Position numbers and translations under genes: made by a program. Positions 31,988 through 39,225 of a stretch of 64,000 bases of DNA are shown here, piece after piece. Position 1 is the first letter of the stretch; every line of letters starts with the position of its first letter. The notes under the pieces are model-generated. The model saw only the letters and a program-made list of their open reading frames with translations. It made no database searches and was not told the origin of the DNA. This DNA is from Ruminococcus sp. (GTDB lineage: Bacteria; Bacillota; Clostridia; Oscillospirales; Ruminococcaceae): contig JAFXSC010000016.1 in assembly GCA_017525915.1 (NCBI GenBank), forward strand, positions 48,089 through 112,088. The letters run 5' to 3'.

Positions 31988-34524
31988 CGGATCAGAAAAT
32001 GTCGCTCAATGATATACTCGACCAGTATTCCCCCGAGGACGGCGAGCCCAGAAGCGTAGGCAGGGTCGATGCACAGAAGGTGCTCAATTCGACCGTCGGT
32101 GAACCGGACAAGGGTTCACCCGAAAAACAGCGCATAACTATCCCGGACGAAAAGTCAGACCTGTTCGACGGCGCAAAGCGTCAGGCAGAACCGGCTGATG
32201 AGTACAAGCCTGCCGACCTCTCGCGCCAGAGGATATCAGTATTGGCAAAGGACGCTGCCTCAGAGGTGCGCTCCACCACTGTCAGAAAGCCGGAGGGACA
32301 GTACGCAGTACCGTCACAGCCCGGTGTACCGGCTGACGAAACGCCTAAGATACGCCGCATGAACAACTCCACGAGAGCCAAGGAGGCTATCGACCGCAAA
32401 CGCGGAAAGCGCCGCAAGCCTGACCGCCGCCGCCAGACCGGTTCTACATACGACAGGGAGCGTCCGGACGGCGAGTATATGTACACTCCCCCTTCCTTCC
32501 GGAAGAAGAAAAAGACCCGCGAGGCTATGATCGCCGAAAACGAGAGCCCCGAGGGAAAGAAGCATATTACCGATATCGTCCCCTCTCCTGCTGCTGTTGA
32601 AGCCGCAAAGCCGGTAGTACCGGCACCGAGGGCGGAGGTCACGAGCCTTGACCTGAGCGAGCGCGGCGACGTTGACGCAAGCGCACTTGATGTGCATATC
32701 ACTCAGGAACAGGACGAATATCTCTCGGTAAAGGCAAAAAAGAAGCGCACCAAGCGCATCGTCGATTTCAACTACTACGGCGACGTCGAGGACGTCGGAA
32801 GGGACATCTTCGAGCTCAAAAGCACGATATCCTCACGGTTTTTCATTCTCTTCCTGAGCGCATTCCTGAGCCTGTATCTCACGCTCGGAAACCAGTTCGG
32901 GATACCGATGATAAGTCTTTTCGACAAGGCTGAGCACATCAAGGTATTCGTCGGGACACAGCTCGTCCTCGGAACGATAGCTGTCATTTCGTCCCTCCCG
33001 GTCATTGCAAAGGGCATGAAGAACCTCATCAGACTGCGCCCGGACAGCGACTCCATGACCGCGATAACTGCCCTGAGCTGCATTTTTGCAACACTCACCG
33101 CCTTTTACAGCACCGACCTCGTCAAGGACGGACTGATACACGTTTATATGCCGGTGGGAATACTTGCCCTGCTCGTGAATTCGTTCGGCAAGCTGCTGAT
33201 AATACGCCGCGCAGCAAGGAATTTCCGCTTTGTCTCCAAAAACGGCGACCGCACAGGCGTCCTCTATGTCACGGATGAGGACCGTGCCGAGCGCCTCACA
33301 AGAGGTACTCTCGGCGATTTCCCGATACTTGCGACCACACGCCGCACGGACTTCCTCACCGATTTCCTGCGCTATACCTACTCGTCGGACATGACCGACA
33401 AATACTGCCGGAAGGCTGCTCCGATGTGCCTGCTTTTCTCGGCAGCGATAGCACTTTTCCTCGCCTACGCGAGAAGGGACTCCTACTCGGCAATGGGTGC
33501 AGCGGCTTTCGGCCTTTCGATTTTCAGCATGATGATAAGCTCGTCCGCCTGCACCGCCATGCCGCTCGTTGTGAACATACCGCTCGAAAAGAACGCGGAA
33601 CGCGCCTTTGACAACAAGGGTATTATCCTCGGTTACCAGAGCGTTGACGACTTCTTCGACACGAACTCGGTGCTCGTTGACGCGGAAGACCTTTTCCCTG
33701 CCGGTACAGCAAAGCTCGAGAGCATAAAGATGTTCTCCAATACCAAGATAGACGAGGCTCTGCTCGAAGCTGCAAGCCTTACCTACCACGGCGGCAGCGT
33801 GATGTTCCAGCTTTTCAGCGACGTCACCGACGGCAACAACGATATGCTCTACCGCATCGACAACTATTCCTTCGAGGAATCGCTCGGAATGTGCGGCTGG
33901 ATAAACAACAAGAGGATACTATTCGGCAACCGTGAGCTCATGTCGAGCCACAATATCGAGGGCGTTCCCACAAAGGCAAAGGAAGCGGAGTACCTCTCCG
34001 ACAAACAGGAAGCCCTCTATCTCTCGATATCCGGAAACCTCGCGGCTATGTTCATCGTAAGCCTCAGGGGCGAAAGGAACACCAGGAAATGGGCGAACAA
34101 GCTCTGTAAGAACAAGGTCTGCCTGATAGTCAAGAGCGTTGACCCGTGTCTGACCGTGAGAAAGCTCCACAACATCTTCGGTGTGCCGGAGGATATGGTA
34201 AGGATAATCCCCAAGCGTCTCCACGAGGACTTCGATGCCGAGACCGGCAAGGCTGTCCGTCTGAGTGCTTCAATGGCTACGACGGGAAAATTCACCTCGC
34301 TCGCACAGCTCCTTATAAGCACTAAGGTCATACACTCCTCGGCAGTTCTGGGGCTGATAATCCAGACCGTTTCGATACTTCTCGGGCTCGGATTGAGTAT
34401 GGCAATGATAATCTCAAAGGCATTCCTCAAAAACTACGTCTATATGTCTGCAAGCGCCCTTATCATCTACAATCTGGCAGCGCTTATCGTGACTTCGATA
34501 GCCGTAAGGATCAAAAAGCCCTGA
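31984..34524 (+). CDS. Large membrane protein resembling a catalytically dead P-type ATPase
   Basis: This 846-residue protein has a charged, disordered cytoplasmic N-terminus (1 to about 250, with a basic patch at 135-180) and a region laid out like a P-type ATPase. It has membrane pairs (about 285-340 and 355-402), a small beta-rich middle, a membrane pair with SACTAMPLVV (521) where transporters have CPC/SPC, then KGIILGYQSVDDFFDTNSVL. At VDAEDLFPAG (565-574) the usual DKTGTLT is missing. A P/N-like part follows without TGD or GDGxND. C-terminal membrane helices close it. The ancestry is inferred from order and local similarity. It may be a structural or regulatory protein. Coupled to rlmB. 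Confidence 0.7.
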   Translation: MTDQKMSLNDILDQYSPEDGEPRSVGRVDAQKVLNSTVGEPDKGSPEKQRITIPDEKSDLFDGAKRQAEPADEYKPADLSRQRISVLAKDAASEVRSTTVRKPEGQYAVPSQPGVPADETPKIRRMNNSTRAKEAIDRKRGKRRKPDRRRQTGSTYDRERPDGEYMYTPPSFRKKKKTREAMIAENESPEGKKHITDIVPSPAAVEAAKPVVPAPRAEVTSLDLSERGDVDASALDVHITQEQDEYLSVKAKKKRTKRIVDFNYYGDVEDVGRDIFELKSTISSRFFILFLSAFLSLYLTLGNQFGIPMISLFDKAEHIKVFVGTQLVLGTIAVISSLPVIAKGMKNLIRLRPDSDSMTAITALSCIFATLTAFYSTDLVKDGLIHVYMPVGILALLVNSFGKLLIIRRAARNFRFVSKNGDRTGVLYVTDEDRAERLTRGTLGDFPILATTRRTDFLTDFLRYTYSSDMTDKYCRKAAPMCLLFSAAIALFLAYARRDSYSAMGAAAFGLSIFSMMISSSACTAMPLVVNIPLEKNAERAFDNKGIILGYQSVDDFFDTNSVLVDAEDLFPAGTAKLESIKMFSNTKIDEALLEAASLTYHGGSVMFQLFSDVTDGNNDMLYRIDNYSFEESLGMCGWINNKRILFGNRELMSSHNIEGVPTKAKEAEYLSDKQEALYLSISGNLAAMFIVSLRGERNTRKWANKLCKNKVCLIVKSVDPCLTVRKLHNIFGVPEDMVRIIPKRLHEDFDAETGKAVRLSASMATTGKFTSLAQLLISTKVIHSSAVLGLIIQTVSILLGLGLSMAMIISKAFLKNYVYMSASALIIYNLAALIVTSIAVRIKKP

Positions 34525-34527
34525 ACC

Positions 34528-34560
34528 GAACCTGTATCCGCGAGCCGGGTACAGGTTCTT
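34528..34560 (+). terminator. Intergenic hairpin between pseudo-ATPase and LCP genes
   Basis: 9-bp stem GAACCTGTA / TACAGGTTC starting 3 bases after the stop codon. It is followed by TTCC and A-rich sequence, so termination would be weak; it may only separate or process the message. Confidence 0.45.
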
Positions 34561-34580
34561 CCAATAGAAAGGACAATGAT

Positions 34581-36068
34581 ATGCAGGAAAGGGATCATAA
34601 AGAAAACCACCGCAAACTGAACAACACCGACGATCAGGACACCATCTGCTTTGAACTTCCGGAGAGCGAGACTGCAAGGCATGAGGGGGATTATCAACGG
34701 CAGTCCGCACCGTCTCAGCCGGAGGGGTATTATCAGCGGCAGTCCGCACCGTCTCAGCCGGAAGGCTACTATCAGCGGCAGTCCGCACCGTCTCAGCCGG
34801 AAGGTTACTATCAGCGGCAGTCCGCACCGTCTCAGCCGGAAGGTTACTATCAGCGGCAGTCCGCACCTATACAGCCGGAAGGTTACTATCAGCGGCAGTC
34901 CGCACCGTCTCAGCCGCAGGGCGGATATTATCAGGGACAGCAGGCACCTCCGCCGCCTCCGCAGGGCGGCTACTCCCCTCCCCCGTACCGCAGTCCGCGT
35001 CCGCCGAAGAAGAAGCTGAAGAAGAAGGGCGCTCCCGTAAGGCAGAACGCTCCGGCACCTCCACCGCCGGTCAGGGAGGTAGTTGTCAAGAAAAAGAAAC
35101 GCCGCCGCAAGACGCTTGCCGGCAAGATAATCCGCCGCGTGCTTCTCAGTCTCCTCAGCATTTTCCTCATACTTTTCGGCATCTATTCCTGCACCTCGCT
35201 GACGCTCATAAACAAGATGAACCTCGTCTCCACCGGCGAACGCACAAGGACAGAGGACGCTCTCAGCCGTAAGTACGTCCGGAGCGTACTCATAATCGGT
35301 ACTGACGGGCGCTCCGACACCGAGCGCGGACGCTCCGACTCGATGATACTCGTCTCGCTCAACAAAAAGACCAACAAGCTCATCATGACCTCGTTCATGC
35401 GCGACAGTCTTGTCAATATCCCCGGATACGGCGATGATAAGCTGAACAATGCCTATTCATACGGCGGTCCCGAGCTCCTCATGGACACTATCGAGAGCAA
35501 TTTCAAGGTGAAGATAGACGACTATATCCAGATAAATTTCAGCACCTTCGCAAGCGTTATCGACGCGGCAGGCGGTATAGACATGGAGATCTCCGACGCG
35601 GAAGCCGAAGCCCTCAACGTTATCCTCATCTCCGAGGTCAACGAGCTCATGGGCGATGAGAGGGAGTCTGACCTTATCGAACACGGCGGAAAGCTCCACC
35701 TGAACGGCAAGCAGGCGCTCTCCTACTCGCGTATCAGAAGCGTCGGCAACTACGATTTCGAGCGCACCAACCGCCAGAGAAAGGTCGTTACCGCACTTAT
35801 AAAGAAGGCGCGGAAGGGCGGTCTTTCGTTCCTGAGAAAGGTCGGAAAAGGCGCTCTGCCCTCAATTACGAGCAATATGTCCAAGTGGGAGCTCTACAAG
35901 CTCTCGCTGAGAATACCTTTCATACTGAAATACGACACTGAACAGCTCCAGATACCGGCAGACGGTACTTACAGTGACGACCCGAACCACCCGAAGGGCT
36001 GGGTCATCATCGTGGACGACTTCGAGGAAAACTATGATATCATGAAGGACAAGATATTCAGCCGTTAA
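34581..36068 (+). CDS. LCP (LytR-CpsA-Psr) family cell-wall polymer ligase
   Basis: This 495-residue protein has an unusual cytoplasmic N-terminus. Residues about 38-120 contain six tandem 13-residue units (YQRQSAPSQPEGY type), followed by Pro-rich and Lys-rich stretches. A membrane segment follows (about 194-212), then the LCP domain (about 235-470), with the conserved MILVSLNKKTNKLIMTSFMR, RDSLVNIPGYGDDKLNNAYS and ALSYSRIRSVGNYDFERTNR motifs (the Asp and Arg residues that bind pyrophosphate). LCP proteins transfer teichoic acids or capsule from a lipid carrier to peptidoglycan. It acts outside the membrane. The repeat function is unknown. The start follows GAAAGGAC. Confidence 0.9.
   Translation: MQERDHKENHRKLNNTDDQDTICFELPESETARHEGDYQRQSAPSQPEGYYQRQSAPSQPEGYYQRQSAPSQPEGYYQRQSAPSQPEGYYQRQSAPIQPEGYYQRQSAPSQPQGGYYQGQQAPPPPPQGGYSPPPYRSPRPPKKKLKKKGAPVRQNAPAPPPPVREVVVKKKKRRRKTLAGKIIRRVLLSLLSIFLILFGIYSCTSLTLINKMNLVSTGERTRTEDALSRKYVRSVLIIGTDGRSDTERGRSDSMILVSLNKKTNKLIMTSFMRDSLVNIPGYGDDKLNNAYSYGGPELLMDTIESNFKVKIDDYIQINFSTFASVIDAAGGIDMEISDAEAEALNVILISEVNELMGDERESDLIEHGGKLHLNGKQALSYSRIRSVGNYDFERTNRQRKVVTALIKKARKGGLSFLRKVGKGALPSITSNMSKWELYKLSLRIPFILKYDTEQLQIPADGTYSDDPNHPKGWVIIVDDFEENYDIMKDKIFSR
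34690..34926 (+). repeat. 39-bp tandem repeat inside the LCP gene
   Basis: Six imperfect copies of a 39-bp unit (TATCAGCGGCAGTCCGCACC, then 19 more bases) encode YQRQSAPSQPEGY. The near-identity of the units at DNA level suggests recent expansion and likely length variation. Confidence 0.9.
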
Positions 36069-36094
36069 TAACAGCAACGATAAGGAGTGAGCTA

Positions 36095-36652
36095 ATGATA
36101 CTGTACGTCAACTGCTGCGTCCGCAGCGATTCAAGGACAGACCGGCTTGCACGGGCAGTGCTTGGAAAAATGGGAGAATACACCGAACTGCATCTCCCGT
36201 CAGAAGATATCCGTCCCCTGAGCGAAGAAATGCTCCTGAGAAGAACTGCGCTGCTTCAGAGCGGCAGGTATGACGACCCGATGTTCCGCTATGCAAGACA
36301 GTTCGCAGAGGCGGATAAAATAGTCATCGCAGCCCCCTTCTGGGACGGTTCTTTCCCCTCACTGCTGAAAGTGTACATTGAAAATGTCTACGCGGTCGGT
36401 ATAGTTTCAAGCTACGGTGATGACGGCTTGCCGGCGGGACTTTGCAAGGCGGACGAGCTCATCTATGTAACAACGGCAGGCGGTCCCTATATACCGGATT
36501 TCAGCTATGGTTACATCAGAGCGGTCGCCGGGACCTGCTTCGGCATCGGAAAGACCAGGCTCGTTAAGGCTGAGATGCTCGACATCGCCGGCATGGACGC
36601 AGAAGGTATACTTTCACAGGCGATAGAAGGTATACCCGAAATGCTGGCATGA
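36095..36652 (+). CDS. NAD(P)H-dependent flavodoxin-fold oxidoreductase, AzoR-like
   Basis: This 185-residue protein opens ILYVNCCVRSDSRTDRLARA, a variant of the flavodoxin-like FMN-binding start. It carries IVIAAPFWDGSFPSLLKVYI, the signature of the AzoR/MdaB-like flavin reductases, and TTAGGPYI near the flavin. It probably reduces quinones or similar acceptors with NAD(P)H. It is encoded 26 bases after the LCP gene with AAGGAG before its ATG and ends in a strong terminator. Substrate unknown. Confidence 0.82.
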   Translation: MILYVNCCVRSDSRTDRLARAVLGKMGEYTELHLPSEDIRPLSEEMLLRRTALLQSGRYDDPMFRYARQFAEADKIVIAAPFWDGSFPSLLKVYIENVYAVGIVSSYGDDGLPAGLCKADELIYVTTAGGPYIPDFSYGYIRAVAGTCFGIGKTRLVKAEMLDIAGMDAEGILSQAIEGIPEMLA

Positions 36653-36704
36653 GCTCCGGTAACCGAACAAAGCTTACTGACAACATCAACATAAACAATG
36701 AAAT

Positions 36705-36746
36705 AATCCGCTATGCTCCTTTCATAAGGCATAGCGGATTTTTATA
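36705..36746 (+). terminator. Terminator of the LCP-oxidoreductase operon
   Basis: Perfect 12-bp stem AATCCGCTATGC / GCATAGCGGATT followed by TTTATA. The rest of the gap to the tRNA gene (36747-36966) holds two similar short GC-rich segments (GCGCCCGGCAACTCGCC at 36834 and GCGCCCGGCAGCTCGCC at 36950) and no supported gene. Confidence 0.8.
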
Positions 36747-36966
36747 CCGTTTATTCTCTGAAACCTTTAATATAGTCACTCTGCATCTGAATATCATCAG
36801 TTCTGCAAGCGTAAAAAAGCCCCTCAGAATGGAGCGCCCGGCAACTCGCCCACTGTGCAAGCTTTACGATTTGATGTGACTTCTGTGAGCGAAAGCAGAC
36901 TTCCGTTCTGTAAAAAGCAAAGCGAGCTTGCGAGCGTCCCCGTGGAAGCGCCCGGCAGCTCGCCGG

Positions 36967-37053
36967 TGGTGCGGATAACAGGACTTGAACCTGCATGTCC
37001 TTGCGAACATATGGACCTGAACCATACGCGTCTGCCAATTCCGCCATATCCGC
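36967..37053 (-). tRNA. tRNA-Leu, anticodon CAG
   Basis: The minus strand folds into a full class II tRNA. Acceptor GCGGATA / TATCCGC, D-arm with GGCAGA, anticodon stem TATGG / CCATA with loop TTCAGGT (anticodon CAG, reading CUG), variable arm GTTC GCAA GGAC, T-arm CAGG / CCTG with TTCAAGT, discriminator A and encoded CCA. It is preceded by its own consensus promoter. Its 5' 35 nucleotides plus promoter are duplicated exactly at 43913-43974. Confidence 0.95.
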
Positions 37054-37080
37054 ATTGCTATAATATTATAGCACAAGTGC
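37019..37080 (-). repeat. 62-bp direct repeat, copy A (in tRNA-Leu and its promoter)
   Basis: Identical base for base to 43913-43974. It covers tRNA-Leu nucleotides 1-35, the leader and the -10 box. The two copies are in the same orientation and bracket a 6.9-kb segment with two cell-wall hydrolase genes and a two-component system. Confidence 0.95.
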
Positions 37081-37093
37081 AGAGGTTTGTCAA
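37065..37093 (-). promoter_or_regulatory. Sigma-A promoter of tRNA-Leu
   Basis: Minus strand TTGACA, 17 bp, TATAAT, 12 bases upstream of the mature 5' end. A perfect consensus, as expected for a stable RNA gene. Confidence 0.9.
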
Positions 37094-37190
37094 GAGTTTT
37101 TTGCCAAAAAGATCCGGTGGTATTTTAAGTAATCGTTCCTTGAAAAATAAGGCAAGGAGAGCATTGATGCTGTATCTGTATTCATCACAG

Positions 37191-37216
37191 CCAAGCTGAA
37201 GCATATGCGTCTGCCA
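37191..37216 (-). other. Diverged tRNA-Leu-like fragment
   Basis: The minus strand reads GGCAGACGCATATGCTTCAG, similar to the tRNA-Leu D-arm/anticodon-stem section and to the fragments at 43911 and 44580, including a following GCTTG. It has no promoter. Too short to call alone; supported by being one of four related pieces. Confidence 0.4.
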
Positions 37217-37246
37217 GTTGCTGTCGCTGTACAGCAGACGTAAACA

Positions 37247-37279
37247 GCTCATCCGCAGGAGCATTTCCTGCGGATGAGC
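37247..37279. terminator. Strong inverted repeat downstream of the dockerin hydrolases
   Basis: Perfect 14-bp stem GCTCATCCGCAGGA / TCCTGCGGATGAGC with a 5-base loop, 66 bases past the end of the lysozyme-dockerin gene. No T-tract on either strand, so it may protect a 3' end or be a weak terminator. Confidence 0.55.
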
Positions 37280-37344
37280 CTTCTGATATGTCCCTTAAAT
37301 ACAAAAACCAAAGGTCTTTCCCCCTTAATGTGCAGACAGGGAGA

Positions 37345-39162
37345 TCAACCGTTTATCAGTCTGCGTCTCATCATAATGAGGTCGAATACATCAAGTCTGT
37401 CATCATTGCAAAGGTCAGCTGCCTTCCAGTTTTCAAGCTCTGAACCGGGTGCAGTACGGAGCCATTTCTGAAGAAGTACAACATCAGAAACATTGAATTC
37501 ACCGTCAGCATTGCAGTCGCCGTCAGCCTTCTTCCTGATGGCCTTTACAGTGAACTGTATAACGTCCTGATCCTCTGTGACAACGGATATCAGCGCTGTT
37601 CCCTCCTTTACGGCGGTCACGGTGCCTTCGTCGCTGACTGTCGCAACTTCGGTCTTATGCGACTTATATGTCACATTTCTGCCGCTGAAATTCAGCGTAT
37701 ACTTCTCACCGATGCTTAGAGTAAGCTCTGATGCGACCGTAAACGATACCTTTGCGCTCTCCTTGCTTCCGGCTTTATTTGAAGCAGTAACATACGCCGT
37801 GTAGCTACCGGCATCTTCAAAGGAAAGTATGAGCTTTCCGCTGGTTATATCCTTAGTGATGACCTTGCTGCCATTTTCAGCTTTGAAAGTTAACTTGTCT
37901 GCTGTGTCAGCTTCGGCTGTGAAGAGTATCGGCTCGCCTGCAAGCACAGATGTTTTATTGGCTTTGAGCACGCTTACGGAAGGCTTGCTGACCGCTTCCT
38001 GTATTGTTGCTTTATGTGCGCCTTCAAGCTGTGAGTTCCTGTCTCCGGCACCGCGGTTTATCGCATGGGCATAGAAGGTATGCTCCCCTGTTACATTCAG
38101 AGAAATAGTCGCTTCATAGCGGTGATTGCCAGGATAGCCAAGCACCTCGTTCACATCAGGCGAAGGCTGGTCAGCTATTATACCGGTCGCAACGCGCTTG
38201 CCCTGCCCGGAAGGACCGTCCATGTAAATATGTATCTCGCAGGCTTCATTCGGTGTATCCACGTCATAAGCCCAGCCCTTAACCGTAACGCAGCCTGCTC
38301 CGCCCTCGGCTGAATCAAGATAGCCTACCGGATTGTGTTTGCTTGGTTCAAGTATCTTATCTATCTCTGCAATTATTGCTGCTCTGGTAGCAGGACCGAC
38401 TATGCCGTCCGGTACCAGATCCTGGGAATTCTGGAAATTCGCAACGGCTGTCTCAGTTGAATCACCGAAGTCACCGTCAACACCGGCTGAACCAATGTCA
38501 TAACCGAGCCAATGGCTCAGCGTATACTGCACCCAGCGGACAGTGTCGCCCTTCATGCCTATCTTTACATTGCTGGTAGGACGGGGATAGGGCGCGTAGG
38601 GCTCATCATGAGCAATAGGGTCTCCGCCATAGATCGGCCAGTATTCATCGCGTGCCATTTCTCCGCGGTCATTTGATTTCCACACCTTATTAGCCGGCCT
38701 TTCATAGTAATAGCAAATATTGTATGCAGCATCATATGCTCCCTGTTCATTATTCTGCTGGTCTAAGATTCTGGAAGCACTTGCAGCTTCATCGTTTTCC
38801 AATTCATATTGGATAAACAATAGCTGCGCATCAATTGATGACATTTCATAGCCGTTATCCTGACAGAAGTGTTTTAATTGAGTTCTTCTTCCGCCCTCCC
38901 ACTGAATAAGACCATACGCATATCCATTGTCGGCTTCCGGGTCGAAAGATGATTCACGGTAGATATTTGCTAAAAAACCGCAGGCAATAGCAGAGTTATA
39001 CCCTAATCGCTGAGTTAGAAAACTGTATATGTAATCTTCCTTCTCTTTATCATAAACAGCATTTGAATCAGATATAAACAATGATAAAGACAATGACGAT
39101 ATCATGAAGATGCTCGCTATTATGGAAGAAATAAAACGAAGAATCACAGACCTGTTTTTCAT
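37345..39162 (-). CDS. Secreted lysozyme-like peptidoglycan hydrolase with dockerin
   Basis: This 605-residue protein has a signal peptide (about 1-33) and a phage-tail-type lysozyme domain (about 40-165: YNSAIACGFLANIYRESSFD, with a catalytic Glu in YRESSF, and AYGLIQWEGGRR). A peptidoglycan-binding domain (about 205-270: MKGDTVRWVQYTLSHWLGYD), two Ig-like regions, a Big2-like domain (VTYKSHKTEVATVSDEGTVT) and a dockerin (GDCNADGEFNVSDVVLLQKW and LCNDDRLDVFDLIMMRRRLI) follow. The dockerin suggests display on a surface scaffold instead of free release. It follows the CHAP protein gene by 63 bases. The start at 39162 follows GGAGGC; an upstream Met lacks a site. Confidence 0.9.
   Translation of the reverse strand: MKNRSVILRFISSIIASIFMISSLSLSLFISDSNAVYDKEKEDYIYSFLTQRLGYNSAIACGFLANIYRESSFDPEADNGYAYGLIQWEGGRRTQLKHFCQDNGYEMSSIDAQLLFIQYELENDEAASASRILDQQNNEQGAYDAAYNICYYYERPANKVWKSNDRGEMARDEYWPIYGGDPIAHDEPYAPYPRPTSNVKIGMKGDTVRWVQYTLSHWLGYDIGSAGVDGDFGDSTETAVANFQNSQDLVPDGIVGPATRAAIIAEIDKILEPSKHNPVGYLDSAEGGAGCVTVKGWAYDVDTPNEACEIHIYMDGPSGQGKRVATGIIADQPSPDVNEVLGYPGNHRYEATISLNVTGEHTFYAHAINRGAGDRNSQLEGAHKATIQEAVSKPSVSVLKANKTSVLAGEPILFTAEADTADKLTFKAENGSKVITKDITSGKLILSFEDAGSYTAYVTASNKAGSKESAKVSFTVASELTLSIGEKYTLNFSGRNVTYKSHKTEVATVSDEGTVTAVKEGTALISVVTEDQDVIQFTVKAIRKKADGDCNADGEFNVSDVVLLQKWLRTAPGSELENWKAADLCNDDRLDVFDLIMMRRRLING
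38383..38547 (-). repeat. 165-bp near-identical repeat shared by the two hydrolase genes, copy 1
   Basis: Encodes the peptidoglycan-binding module. It matches 40735-40899 at constant offset with few mismatches, much closer than the flanking sequence, indicating recent duplication or gene conversion. Confidence 0.85.
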
Positions 39163-39225
39163 AAAAGCCTCCAATCTTTACATAACTTCTCATATCCGCG
39201 TTTTGCTTACTGACACTGTATAGCA

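Noticed and set aside
32833-33789. 318-codon minus-strand frame opposite the pseudo-ATPase gene
   Set aside because: Antisense; the plus-strand frame has membrane helices, long length and operon context.
34690-34926. Possible CRISPR array
   Set aside because: Regular 39-bp spacing, but there are no unique spacers; units are contiguous in-frame codons of the LCP protein.
37058-37264. Small minus-strand frame between the tRNA and the dockerin gene
   Set aside because: It runs through the tRNA promoter and the tRNA-like fragment, with no ribosome site or family match.
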